This document shows, piece by piece, positions 16,769 through 25,882 of a stretch of DNA of 64,000 nt (positions are counted from its first letter, which is position 1; the number at the start of each line of letters is the position of its first letter). The stretch is from a virus. The notes below the pieces were generated by a model. It had not been told where the DNA came from. It saw nothing but the letters and a program-made list of their open reading frames with translations, and did not search any database. Both the position numbers and the translations under genes were made by a program. Location of the stretch: positions 39,910-103,909 of IMG/VR virus record IMGVR_UViG_3300044825_002278; one strand, 5' to 3'.

Positions 16769-18305
16769 TTTACAGCATGGGTTTTGTAAACCAGATAAAT
16801 TAGCCAAGAAATGCTCTGACTATGGTTATCAAGCCTGTGGAATAGCAGATTTTGGAACGCTTTCTGGAGCTGTAGATTTCCATCAAAGTTGTACAAAACA
16901 TGGAATCAAACCGATTATTGGTTGTGAATTCGATGGTTATATTCTTTATGCAAAAAACAAAGACGGTTGGTTTGATTTGGTTAAATATGTTTCAAATCAA
17001 AATCTTGAAGTGTTGAAAGAAATAGCAAAGAATGGAAACGTGCTTTGCGTTACTCCATCTGTAAATGGATTTGCTAATTTGTTTAAAAGTAATCATATAC
17101 AGATGGACTACTCAGACGAAGCTATTTATTATGTTGAAAAAGATGACGCTGATTGTCACCGTATTATGCTATGCGGAAAGTTAAAAACTACACTGAAAAA
17201 AGTGAAGAATATTGAAAACAATGAATATCAACAGTTCTTTGACGGTAACGATAGATGGTATCTTCCATCGCAGGAAGAGTCAAACAAAACCAGTAGTATT
17301 GATAAGCTGGTAAATGTCTGTGAAGCTTATGAACTTGCTGGCCCTCCAATGTTGCCAAACTTTGAATGTCCAATTGGTTATGATGAAGATCAATACCTAA
17401 CCGAGCTGTGTCGAGTTGGGTGGAAAAAGAAACTTGTTCCGTGTAATAAAGTATCTACAGAAGAACAAAAAAACATTTATGCAGAAAGAGTCAAACACGA
17501 ACTCAAAGTTATATTCAAGGCAAAACTTTCTGGTTATTTCTTGATCGTTCAAGACATTATCAAATGGGTCAAATCAAAAGGCTGGCTTGCTGGTCCCGGA
17601 CGAGGCAGCGCTGCTGGGTGTCTGATTTCTTATCTGCTTGACATTACCGAAGTTGATCCAATAGAATATGATTTAATTTTCGAGCGTTTTTATAATGAAG
17701 GAAGAAACACAGAAGGCAATGTTGCAATTCCAGATATAGATATGGATGTGCCAGCGGAACATCGCGACGAAGTTATAGATTATATCAAACAAAAATATGG
17801 CGAATCCAATGTGTCTCAAATGATTACATTTGGGCGTTTACAGGGAAGAGCCGCAGTAAAAGAGGTTTTGAGAATCAATGAAGCTGTGTCATTTGCAGAA
17901 ATGAATGCTATAACAGATAGTATTCCAGATGAAGCTAAAATTTCTGATCAGTTAGAGCTTATGGAAGATAAGTCAATTATCAAATGGGCTTTGGAAAATG
18001 AACCAGATAATTTAAGAAATTGGTGTTTTTATAACGATAATAATGAACTTGATGGGCCACTAGCCAATTTGTTTCAACAAGCAATTAAAATAGAAGGAAC
18101 AAACAAATCCCAAGGAAAACATCCCGCTGGAGTTATTATATCAAAACATAAGCTCAACGAGGTTTGTCCGATGACAAACGATAAATCTGGAGATCCTGTT
18201 GTTGCTTTTGAAATGAATGCTCTTGAATATCAAGGTCATATAAAATTTGACGTTTTAGGAATTGATTTACTGTCTAAGATAATGGAGATTTGCGATGAAG
18301 AATGA
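16731..18305 (+). CDS. dnaE: DnaE-type DNA polymerase III alpha, N-terminal half (PHP and palm)
   Basis: This 524-residue protein corresponds to the first half of bacterial DnaE. The PHP domain is at residues 5-75 with a degenerate metal site: THFS replaces HVHS and ADFG replaces TDHG. GPGRGSAAGC is at 288-297. All three palm aspartates are present: PDIDMD at 334-339 (D335, D337) and KFDVLG at 505-510 (D507). HPAGVII is at 464-470. The protein stops just after the third aspartate, where DnaE normally continues toward the fingers. The rest is encoded at 19672-21231. No intein-like sequence is present at its C-terminus (EICDEE). Confidence 0.88.
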   Translation: MSWNPINCKTHFSLQHGFCKPDKLAKKCSDYGYQACGIADFGTLSGAVDFHQSCTKHGIKPIIGCEFDGYILYAKNKDGWFDLVKYVSNQNLEVLKEIAKNGNVLCVTPSVNGFANLFKSNHIQMDYSDEAIYYVEKDDADCHRIMLCGKLKTTLKKVKNIENNEYQQFFDGNDRWYLPSQEESNKTSSIDKLVNVCEAYELAGPPMLPNFECPIGYDEDQYLTELCRVGWKKKLVPCNKVSTEEQKNIYAERVKHELKVIFKAKLSGYFLIVQDIIKWVKSKGWLAGPGRGSAAGCLISYLLDITEVDPIEYDLIFERFYNEGRNTEGNVAIPDIDMDVPAEHRDEVIDYIKQKYGESNVSQMITFGRLQGRAAVKEVLRINEAVSFAEMNAITDSIPDEAKISDQLELMEDKSIIKWALENEPDNLRNWCFYNDNNELDGPLANLFQQAIKIEGTNKSQGKHPAGVIISKHKLNEVCPMTNDKSGDPVVAFEMNALEYQGHIKFDVLGIDLLSKIMEICDEE

Positions 18306-18522
18306 AGACGTTTACAAGGCTGTTATATTTGACGGCGCTTTTGTTGAGGCTAACGGTGTTTCTTTGTGTAATTTAGAAGACGCAATACGTGGTAACTCGT
18401 TTATACCAAGAGCAAAATACCAAGTATGGTCCGATAGACATAAGTATCATCAGTTGTTTTTTAACATCGATGATGCTGTAGCGACATTTTTGGAACTCAA
18501 ATCAAAGAAAAATTGGAATTAG
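18295..18522 (+). CDS. Hypothetical protein, 75 residues
   Basis: I do not recognise this family. The ATG lies inside the last codons of the polymerase N-half gene. The product is a small alpha-beta protein with strands such as YKAVIFDGAFV and a C-terminal helix (DDAVATFLELKSK). It lies between the polymerase halves and could help them associate, but nothing in the sequence shows this. Confidence 0.5.
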   Translation: MKNEDVYKAVIFDGAFVEANGVSLCNLEDAIRGNSFIPRAKYQVWSDRHKYHQLFFNIDDAVATFLELKSKKNWN

Positions 18523-18523
18523 T

Positions 18524-18964
18524 ATGGAAGCACAAATATCAAACGGAGAACTAGTTGATAAAATAACTATTCTTGATATCAAGTCACGACGAATAAAAGA
18601 TACTGTAAAAGTAGACAATGTAATCCAAGAAATGGATTCATTGATGCTTAAATCAGCAGCGTGGTGGAAGTATTGGGAATCTGAAATTTTTCTTTTATTC
18701 AAGCAATTGCTTGATGTTAATGAAAGGTTGTGGGACATTGAAGATAAAATACGTCAACTAGATAAAGAAGTATTTCCATTAGAACAATACGGAGATGCTT
18801 CATCGATACCATTTTTACCATATTATTTTCTTCCTGCTAAAGTTTGCGAGTATATGGAATGCGCAAGAATGGTTTATACATTAAATGACGAACGATCTAA
18901 AATTAAACGTGAGATAAACGAGATCACAAGATCAAATATAATAGAAGAAAAATCTCACTCTTAA
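18524..18964 (+). CDS. DUF6165-like helical protein
   Basis: The 146-residue protein begins EAQISNGELVDKITILDIKSRRI and ends with NDERSKIKREINEITRSNIIEEKSHS. Both segments match my memory of the DUF6165 family, in which the ISNGELVDKLTILEIK and KREIN...EEKSY motifs are constant. That family is found near glycosyltransferases and has no known activity. Between the polymerase halves it is out of its usual setting, although glycosyltransferase genes lie on both sides of this block. Confidence 0.6.
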   Translation: MEAQISNGELVDKITILDIKSRRIKDTVKVDNVIQEMDSLMLKSAAWWKYWESEIFLLFKQLLDVNERLWDIEDKIRQLDKEVFPLEQYGDASSIPFLPYYFLPAKVCEYMECARMVYTLNDERSKIKREINEITRSNIIEEKSHS

Positions 18965-18976
18965 CAAGGTAAAAAC

Positions 18977-19663
18977 ATGAATAATAGAGATATTATAGTA
19001 TTCGATTTTGAAACCACTGGTCGTAATCCATTAAAGTGTCAACCAACACAGATTGCCGCTGTGGCTATTCATGCAAGAAAACTTACAATACAACCCGGAG
19101 GAATATTTGAAAGCAACATACGATGCATTGTAGACGATGAAAAAGCTATAGCTGCTGGTTTTGATCCTGTTGAAGATGGCGCTCTGGAAGTAACTAGAAA
19201 AACAAGAGATCAAATATCCAAAGGGCCGTCGCCAAAAGTAGTCTGGCAAAAGTTTGCTCAGTTTTGCGATAAGTTCAATTTCAATAAAACTCCATTTTCA
19301 GCGCCAATTGCGGCAGGGTACAATATCAATAGTTATGATATGCCGATTGTACAACGCATGTGCGAAATGTATGGACCAACAGATGAAAAAACTGGTCGCC
19401 AAAAACTATTTAATCCTATCTTTTCAATGGATCTTATGCAGCATATTTATTGTTGGTTTGAAAATAATTCCGATGTTAAGGGCTATAGTATGGATTATAT
19501 GCGCGATTATTTTGGAATGTCAAAAGAAAAATCTCATGACGCATTGCAAGATGTGAAAGATACGGCTAATATACTAATAAGGTTTCTTGTTATGCAAAGA
19601 AACTTGTCCAAGAAGATTAAATTTGAAAAAGCTTTTGCGAACGGCGAATTGTATATAAAGTAG
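18977..19663 (+). CDS. DEDD-type 3'-5' exonuclease (DnaQ-like)
   Basis: This 228-residue protein has Exo I as VFDFETTG (D10, E12), Exo II around GYNINSYDMPIVQRMC and Exo III as SHDALQDVKDT, the DEDDh arrangement. It resembles the DnaQ epsilon proofreading subunit and oligoribonuclease-type enzymes. The PHP domain of the split polymerase lacks key metal ligands, so this protein is the likely proofreader. It lies nine bases before the gene for the C-terminal polymerase half. Confidence 0.85.
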   Translation: MNNRDIIVFDFETTGRNPLKCQPTQIAAVAIHARKLTIQPGGIFESNIRCIVDDEKAIAAGFDPVEDGALEVTRKTRDQISKGPSPKVVWQKFAQFCDKFNFNKTPFSAPIAAGYNINSYDMPIVQRMCEMYGPTDEKTGRQKLFNPIFSMDLMQHIYCWFENNSDVKGYSMDYMRDYFGMSKEKSHDALQDVKDTANILIRFLVMQRNLSKKIKFEKAFANGELYIK

Positions 19664-19671
19664 GAATTTGA

Positions 19672-21231
19672 ATGTTCGATATCAATAATTTTGACGACCC
19701 CGAAGTTTGGGATTTAATTTGCGAAGGTGATACCAAGGGTATATTCCAGTTGGAATCTAATCTTGGTAAACATTGGGCTAAAGAAACTAAACCTAGAAAC
19801 ATCAAAGAACTAGCCGCTTTGATTAGCCTTATTCGTCCGGGTACGCTTTTAGCTAGAGATGCCAATGGCAAAAGCATGACTCAAGTTTATGCAGATAGAA
19901 AAGGTGGCAAACCAAATTCGCCAGTTGAATACCTCCATGAATCTCTTGAGCCAATATTGAAAGAAACTTACGGTGTGTTGGTATATCAAGAACAATCCAT
20001 GATGATTGCCCAAAAATTAGCTGGTTTCGATCTTAAAGAAGCCGATGCGTTGCGTAAGGCTATTGGCAAAAAGAAAGCAGACCTTATGGAGAAAGTCAAA
20101 AGGGCATTCTTAGAGGGAACTGAAAAACAAGGTATTGTATCAAAAGAAATTGCAGAAGAACTTTTTTCGTGGATTGAAAAATCTAACCGTTATGCATTCA
20201 ACAAATCGCACGCGATTTCTTATGCAATCAATGCTTATTGGTCTGCTTATTGCAAAACATATAGAAGAAAGAAGTTTTACGAGAAGTATCTGAATAGGGC
20301 CGATAGAAAGCCAGCTCCAGACATTGAGAAAAAACAACTGATTATGGATGCAAGACGTTTTGGTATTGAAGTTTTGCCACCAAGGTTACAACATTTACAT
20401 AAAGATTTTACAAGACACCCAGAAAAAGACATAGTTTACTACGGGCTTGCTCATATAAAACATGTGGCCGAAAAAGAGTCTGAAAAACTTTCCAGTCTTA
20501 CAAATGTAGAAAATTACAATTGGATGGATTGTTTGATAAACATTATTTACGAACTTGGAATCAATAAAAGCGCGACCGTGGCGTTTATATCGGTTGGGGC
20601 ATTCAATGGTCCAAACAATCGTATAAGCAGGCAAAAGATGCTTTATGAGTTTGATAGCTGGCGACAATTGACTCAAAAAGAACAAGATGCCATAGCAATA
20701 TCGTACAATTCTGATGCTAATAAACCAAAAGATTTATATGAAGCGATGCAAAAATTAACTTCCACAGTAAAAATAAATGCTAGAAGGCTTCAATCAATAG
20801 AAGATATCAAACAGTCTTTAAAAAATCCGTTTTATGATATCGAAGATAAATTCGAGACGATAGCAATCGATGAAGAAAAATATATGAGTTGTTCTTTGAC
20901 TTGCAGCAAGGTTGATGGATTAGAGATAAATACTACGATAAATATGTGTCAAGAAGTATCTAGCAAGTCTATAATAGGTAAAGTGAGTCTTGCTATTGAA
21001 ATTGTGCGCATTAAAATTGTAAAGACTAAAAAGGGTAAAACTCCCGGCCAAGAAATGGCCTTTCTTACTGTAGAAGATGGAAGCGGCTCATTGGATTCAA
21101 TAACCGTATTCCCAGAAGCTTATGACAAATATAAAGACTTGCTTGTAGAAAATAATACTGTTCTTTTGATTGGCGAAATATCTAAAAAAGACAAAGGATC
21201 TGTAATCGTCAATCAAGTATCACAAATTTGA
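19672..21231 (+). CDS. dnaE: DnaE-type DNA polymerase III alpha, C-terminal half (fingers, duplex-binding, OB)
   Basis: The 519-residue protein starts where the N-half leaves off: DDPEVWDLICEGDTKGIFQLES (residues 8-29) corresponds to the DnaE segment after the third catalytic aspartate. ISLIRPGTL, LVYQEQSMMIAQKLAGF, LRKAIGKKK (127-135) and AFNKSHAISYA (175-185) are conserved fingers motifs. An OB-fold follows near residues 420-515 (GQEMAFLTVEDGSGSLDSITVFP). The site used by cyanobacterial split inteins (before the C in CFNKSHS) is uninterrupted here and reads AFNKSHA, so this is a different break. The starting residues are not intein-like. Confidence 0.88.
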   Translation: MFDINNFDDPEVWDLICEGDTKGIFQLESNLGKHWAKETKPRNIKELAALISLIRPGTLLARDANGKSMTQVYADRKGGKPNSPVEYLHESLEPILKETYGVLVYQEQSMMIAQKLAGFDLKEADALRKAIGKKKADLMEKVKRAFLEGTEKQGIVSKEIAEELFSWIEKSNRYAFNKSHAISYAINAYWSAYCKTYRRKKFYEKYLNRADRKPAPDIEKKQLIMDARRFGIEVLPPRLQHLHKDFTRHPEKDIVYYGLAHIKHVAEKESEKLSSLTNVENYNWMDCLINIIYELGINKSATVAFISVGAFNGPNNRISRQKMLYEFDSWRQLTQKEQDAIAISYNSDANKPKDLYEAMQKLTSTVKINARRLQSIEDIKQSLKNPFYDIEDKFETIAIDEEKYMSCSLTCSKVDGLEINTTINMCQEVSSKSIIGKVSLAIEIVRIKIVKTKKGKTPGQEMAFLTVEDGSGSLDSITVFPEAYDKYKDLLVENNTVLLIGEISKKDKGSVIVNQVSQI

Positions 21232-21241
21232 AAGGTAAAAT

Positions 21242-21574
21242 GTGAATAAATGTCATTTTTTAGGAAAGCTAACCTGCGATCCTAAAGTTAAAAAAGAAAA
21301 TAATGTTCCGGTAATAAATTTTGAATTAGAAATAGAAGAGTTTAGAAAAGACAACAATAAAGAAAAGGTAAGGTCTTTAACTTATTTGAATTTCGAGGCA
21401 TGGGATACGGCAGCAGAGGCAATTGAAAAGTATGCCAAAAAAGGAAGTTTGATGGCCATCGAATCTGTAGCGAGAAATTATTTTTATGAAGACCCGCATG
21501 ATCCAGAAGCAGATGAAATAACTGAAACTTATTTTAGGGTAACTAATTTTAAAATACTCGGAATAGGAATATGA
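21242..21574 (+). CDS. ssb: Single-stranded DNA-binding protein (OB fold), GTG start
   Basis: This 110-residue protein resembles a bacterial-type SSB: MNKCHFLGKLTCDPKVKKENNVPVINFELEIEE at the start, then a YLNFEAWDTAAEAIEKYAKKGSLM segment matching the SSB pattern F..v.fG..Ae....l.KG. The acidic SSB tail tip is missing; it ends KILGIGI. The start is GTG at 21242 with AAAGGT upstream; the overlapping ATG at 21240 reads directly into TGA. It coats single strands during replication, and follows the polymerase genes. Confidence 0.75.
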   Translation: MNKCHFLGKLTCDPKVKKENNVPVINFELEIEEFRKDNNKEKVRSLTYLNFEAWDTAAEAIEKYAKKGSLMAIESVARNYFYEDPHDPEADEITETYFRVTNFKILGIGI

Positions 21575-23205
21575 GAAAAAAAAGAATACTTTGGGTAAAC
21601 GATGCCTCATGGAAAGGCACTGGTTATGCTGTTTATTCTAATGAAGTACTATCTAGACTTAATAAAGTTGAAGATTTTGAAGTGGCTGAAATAGCTTGTT
21701 ATGCAGACAAAAACGATCCGCATATCAAAGATGTTCCTTGGAAGGTTTACGCCAATAGACCATTAGAAACTGATCCAAATTTTGAAAACTATGTCAAAAA
21801 TCCAAGTTTAATTTTTGGCGAGAATGTTTTTAATGAAGTTCTTTTGGATTTTATGCCGGATATAGTTATGGATATACGCGATTGGTGGATGTTTGAATAC
21901 CAGCAGCGTTCGCCATTCAGGGAATTTTTTCACTGGTCAATAATGCCAGCGGTAGATGCATCGCCTCAAAATCCGCAATGGATTAATACTTATGCTTCAG
22001 CCGACAGTGTTTTTGGTTATTGTGAATTTAGTAAAGAAACCCTTGAAAATCAATCTGATAAAATAAATTTCATCGACATAGCGTCTCCTGCGGCCAATGC
22101 AAATGATTTTGTTCCAGTAAAAGATAAAGCGACCCACAAAGACAATATGGGATTAGACGCAAATTCAATTATTGTTGGAACTGTGATGCGAAATCAACGA
22201 CGAAAGCTTTACCCAGATTTATTTAAAGCTTTTAGAATGTTTCTGGATGAAACTAAAAACCCAAACGTATTTCTATTCTGCCATAAATATTATCCAGATA
22301 TTGGGTGGGAAACTCCAGCATTGCTTGATATGTTTGGGTTGAGTAATAGAGTTTTGTTTTCTTACAAATGCCAAGAATGTAAACATATTAGCGTTGACTT
22401 CTTTAAAGATTCAGTCACTCATTGCGAAAAATGCAAAAAGTTTTCAAAACGCTTGGTGGGTGTTGATAATACAATGAGCAATGAGGAACTAAGCAAAATA
22501 TACAATTTATTTGATGTTTATGTTCAATATGCCAATAGCGAAGGATTTGGTATGCCTCAGCTTGAGGCAGCTTATTGTGGCATTCCGGTTATGACCATTT
22601 ATTATTCAGCAATGAAATCTGTTGCAGACAACATAGGAGCTATTCCTATTTATCCAATAGAATATTCTATGGAATGTGAAACTGGATGCTACAGAGCGAT
22701 ACCAAACAATCAACAATTTGTAGAAAAATTGAAAGAAGTTTTAAGCACCGATTTTCGTTCTGCTGGTTTAAAAACAGCGGAGCTTGCCAGAAAGCATTAT
22801 AGTTGGGACAAAACTGCAAATGCTTGGATTGATCATTTTAGAACGATACCGCTGAAAGATCATTCTGAAACTTGGCGGTCGCCGCCTAAGATATTTGAGC
22901 CAGCAACTACTATACCAAGCGAAATAATAGACCTTAAAGATCAAATAAATTACATATTTAGATACGTTCTACACAAACCAGAATGGATTGGCGGTTACTT
23001 CTGGTCTAAAGTTTTAAAAGATATTACTTTTGGATACCGCGTAAGAAACTCAGAAGATGACTATTACTTTAATGAGTCGCATATGCCAGCAGTTGATAAA
23101 TACCAAAAGTTTAATTTTGTTATGGCAGTGAACGAACTAACAAATCTTAGAAATCAATGGAATCAATGGGAAAGGCTCAGAAGTGAACATGTTGCAAGAT
23201 TTTAG
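21571..23205 (+). CDS. GT4-type glycosyltransferase with inserted zinc ribbon
   Basis: The 544-residue protein has a GT-B fold. An N-terminal RILWVNDASWKGTGYAVYS gives the glycine-rich acceptor-domain loop. VGTVMRNQRRKLYPDLFKAF starts the donor domain, and VQYANSEGFGMPQLEAAYCGIPVM is the nucleotide-sugar-binding motif. Unusually, the donor domain contains a zinc ribbon, C267-x2-C270 and C285-x2-C288. About 120 extra C-terminal residues follow the donor domain. It overlaps SSB as ATGA and opens the glycan cassette. Confidence 0.8.
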   Translation: MRKKRILWVNDASWKGTGYAVYSNEVLSRLNKVEDFEVAEIACYADKNDPHIKDVPWKVYANRPLETDPNFENYVKNPSLIFGENVFNEVLLDFMPDIVMDIRDWWMFEYQQRSPFREFFHWSIMPAVDASPQNPQWINTYASADSVFGYCEFSKETLENQSDKINFIDIASPAANANDFVPVKDKATHKDNMGLDANSIIVGTVMRNQRRKLYPDLFKAFRMFLDETKNPNVFLFCHKYYPDIGWETPALLDMFGLSNRVLFSYKCQECKHISVDFFKDSVTHCEKCKKFSKRLVGVDNTMSNEELSKIYNLFDVYVQYANSEGFGMPQLEAAYCGIPVMTIYYSAMKSVADNIGAIPIYPIEYSMECETGCYRAIPNNQQFVEKLKEVLSTDFRSAGLKTAELARKHYSWDKTANAWIDHFRTIPLKDHSETWRSPPKIFEPATTIPSEIIDLKDQINYIFRYVLHKPEWIGGYFWSKVLKDITFGYRVRNSEDDYYFNESHMPAVDKYQKFNFVMAVNELTNLRNQWNQWERLRSEHVARF

Positions 23206-23785
23206 TTGGATTATCGATAAAATAAATACTGCAAAGATAGATATAGATAGCAGTGATGTTTTGGTAGACGCTGCATTTGCAAGAGATTCTTTATTCAAAG
23301 AAGTACTTGATTCTTTTGATGGACAATCGGTTAAAGTATTTCAAATAGGAGCAATAGAATCTTTAGAAGATAGATTTCGAGTTGGCTCTGGTTGGAGCGA
23401 TATGTTTTGGGGTCTTTATACTAAAAAATATGGCGGCGCAGTTGTTATCGCGGAAATGGATTTAAATCACATAGCAAATTCAAATTTTCTTGCACAACAA
23501 TTGGGCTATGAATGTAATTTCATTTTTGGAGATGCTAATAATTTTATTTCCAAAGGATATGACATTTATTATTTAGATGGAGCCGATATATCATATGCAG
23601 TAGACGCATACGAACAAACTCTAAGTCAATTCAAAAAAATAGAAAATGAAAATTGTGTTGTGCTTGTGGATGATTTACCAAGCAAAGGAAAGCTTTTATT
23701 GGACTACCTAAAAGAAAAGAATATACCATATACAACCCATAACTTTGGTTCTGGAATGGCTAAAATTGATATGAGGTCGAAATGA
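23183..23785 (+). CDS. Class I methyltransferase-like protein
   Basis: This 200-residue protein has a Rossmann-like pattern: KVFQIGAIESLEDRFRVGSGWSDMF as motif I region, VVIAEMDLNHI as the acidic end of strand 2, and YDIYYLDGADISYAVDAYEQ and CVVLVDDLP as later strands. It is close to methyltransferases of glycan clusters that lack part of the usual GxGxG. The substrate is unknown. The start may be GTG 23183, with AAAGG eight bases upstream, or ATG 23189. Confidence 0.5.
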   Translation: MNMLQDFSWIIDKINTAKIDIDSSDVLVDAAFARDSLFKEVLDSFDGQSVKVFQIGAIESLEDRFRVGSGWSDMFWGLYTKKYGGAVVIAEMDLNHIANSNFLAQQLGYECNFIFGDANNFISKGYDIYYLDGADISYAVDAYEQTLSQFKKIENENCVVLVDDLPSKGKLLLDYLKEKNIPYTTHNFGSGMAKIDMRSK

Positions 23786-24864
23786 AAATATTGTACATAG
23801 GTCATTATCGTGATGGAACTGGATGGGGAAATGCTGCGGTAAACAATATTTTAGCATTAGATTCTGTTGGCGTAGAAGTTGTTCCGAGAGCAATTACATA
23901 TGAAAGTCAAGATAGACCGTATCCAGATCGTATAAAAGAATTAGAAGACAATTCAGAAATTGGCTGTGATATTGTTATTCAACACACGCTACCAAATAAT
24001 TATTGGTATAATTCTAGCTACAAAAATATTGGATGCCTCACAGCAGAGTCGTCAAATTTTAAATCAACTGGATGGCAAAACTACTGTAATTTAATGGACG
24101 AGCTGTGGGTTTCTAGCAAAGTAACAAAAGAAATATGTAAAAGAAGCGGAGTTAAAAAACCAGTCAGTGTAGTTCCTTATTCTTTAGATTTGTCTAAATA
24201 TGAGAATCCATACGGCGAACAAGTAGAGGAATTAAAAAATAATTTTACCTTTGGTTTTGTCGGAGAATGCATCGAACGTAAAAACATCAAAGCTTTAGTA
24301 CAAGCTTTTCATATGGAATTTGACCCAAGAGAACCAGTAAATCTATTTGTAAAAACATCAAAAAAGGATTTAGCTGGAATACAGGGTTATTTTGGCCACA
24401 TCAGGAGAGGTTTGAAAAACAGAAAAAATTACTCTGAAGAAATAATCATAACAGGAATGATGCCAGAAACTGATTACATTTCTGTTTTATCACAAGTTGA
24501 TTGTTTTATTATGCCAAGCAGAGGAGAGGCAGGATGCATTCCGTCGTTAGAAGCTATGGCTTTGGGTATACCAGTTATTTGGACTGATGGTATCGGCATA
24601 GACCATGCCATTGGAATGTCGGTTAAATCCTACGACGTTCCTTGTTTTGGCGCAATAGAAACATTAAATGATTTAGATACAAGCGAAGCTACATGGAAAG
24701 AAATTGATGTTCTAGAGCTATCTAAAGCAATGAGAAAAATGTATGAAAATATGACTATAAAAAGCAATCGAGAAAATATGTCCGAACAATGCAAAAGTCA
24801 AGCAATGAAATACTCTCAGAAAGAAATAGGAAAAAAAATGCTGGAGGTTTTAAATGACCGCTAG
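23782..24864 (+). CDS. GT4-type glycosyltransferase
   Basis: The 360-residue protein is a GT-B enzyme. It opens MKILYIGHYRDGTGWGNAA with the glycine-rich loop; FTFGFVGECIERKNIKALVQAF starts the donor domain; and CFIMPSRGEAGCIPSLEAMALGIPVIW has the EAGCIPSLEAMA form of the E-x7-E motif. The donor sugar is unknown. It begins four bases before the end of the methyltransferase-like gene, so the two are probably translated together. Confidence 0.83.
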   Translation: MKILYIGHYRDGTGWGNAAVNNILALDSVGVEVVPRAITYESQDRPYPDRIKELEDNSEIGCDIVIQHTLPNNYWYNSSYKNIGCLTAESSNFKSTGWQNYCNLMDELWVSSKVTKEICKRSGVKKPVSVVPYSLDLSKYENPYGEQVEELKNNFTFGFVGECIERKNIKALVQAFHMEFDPREPVNLFVKTSKKDLAGIQGYFGHIRRGLKNRKNYSEEIIITGMMPETDYISVLSQVDCFIMPSRGEAGCIPSLEAMALGIPVIWTDGIGIDHAIGMSVKSYDVPCFGAIETLNDLDTSEATWKEIDVLELSKAMRKMYENMTIKSNRENMSEQCKSQAMKYSQKEIGKKMLEVLNDR

Positions 24865-25882
24865 AGCAAATTTAAGATCAGTACGCTCATTCATGAGCAA
24901 AAATAAACAAAAAGAAAAACTAAACATACTAACATTTCCAACGCATGAAAGGTATGAAGAAAACTTGTGCCGTACCGGGCATAATTTTTATGCATTTAAT
25001 TATGGTAAAACTTGGAATTCAATGTATGCTCCCATTCCAGACAATTATCATGTAATAAATAACCTTCCCAATTGGTTAGACATTGATCTTGTTCTAAGCC
25101 ATACCTCGTGCGAACGTCTGCAAGTAGCTCATGATTTACTTTCAGAAACTCTTGGCACTATAAATCAAATATCTGTGCCTATAATTAGGCATTGCCATAT
25201 ATTGCCAACCGTGGGAATACAGGATCAACAGGAAAATTATAAAAGTATCGATGTATTCAGAAATTCTTTCATATCTAACTATAACATGAACGCTTGGGGA
25301 TATAATGACAAAGAGGCATTTGTTATCAATCATGGTATAGATACTGATTTTTGGACACCAGACTCGTCTGTAAAACGAGATAATGTTTTACTATCAGTTG
25401 TAAACGGTTGGCCAGATCGCGATTGGTGCTGCGGATTTAATTTATGGAAAAATACAGTTAAACTTGGAGCCGAAAACCAACTGCCGGTTCGTGTTTTTGG
25501 CGATAGTCCCGGTTTTTCTGTTGCGGCAAAAGATAAATATCATCTACGTCAAATATATCAAAATTCTAGTGTATTTTACAATACATCGCTGCATTCGCCT
25601 GTGCCGACAGTTCTAATGGAGGCAATGGCCTGCGGCTGCGCTGTTGTTTCAACTAATAATTGTATGATACCAGAAATTATTGAGCATGGTTACAATGGCC
25701 TTTTATCAAACGACCCAGAAGAATTAACCTCTTACTGTGAGCTGTTATTAAAAAAACCAGAATTTGCAAGACGTTTAGGTAATAATGCTAGATTGACTAT
25801 ATTAGAAAAATACAATATGGAAAATTTCGTTAATAATTGGAACACATTACTTTACAATACAGTTGGAGATTTTAGATGTTAG
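24854..25882 (+). CDS. GT4-type glycosyltransferase
   Basis: The 342-residue protein has the GT-B C-terminal donor motif VFYNTSLHSPVPTVLMEAMACGCAVVSTNNCMIPEII, close to the GT4 pattern with P-x-x-L-M-E-A-M-A. EKYNMENFVNNWNTLL is the usual C-terminal helix. The N-terminal domain is divergent and starts with about 20 basic residues. It overlaps both neighbours by 7-11 bases. Its role is probably one step in assembling the same glycan as the other cassette enzymes. Confidence 0.8.
   Translation: MTARANLRSVRSFMSKNKQKEKLNILTFPTHERYEENLCRTGHNFYAFNYGKTWNSMYAPIPDNYHVINNLPNWLDIDLVLSHTSCERLQVAHDLLSETLGTINQISVPIIRHCHILPTVGIQDQQENYKSIDVFRNSFISNYNMNAWGYNDKEAFVINHGIDTDFWTPDSSVKRDNVLLSVVNGWPDRDWCCGFNLWKNTVKLGAENQLPVRVFGDSPGFSVAAKDKYHLRQIYQNSSVFYNTSLHSPVPTVLMEAMACGCAVVSTNNCMIPEIIEHGYNGLLSNDPEELTSYCELLLKKPEFARRLGNNARLTILEKYNMENFVNNWNTLLYNTVGDFRC

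Noticed and set aside
18290-19690. Split intein at the polymerase break
   Set aside because: Neither end shows intein motifs or the Cys/Ser/Thr junction residue expected; the proteins start and stop with ordinary polymerase sequence or short tails.
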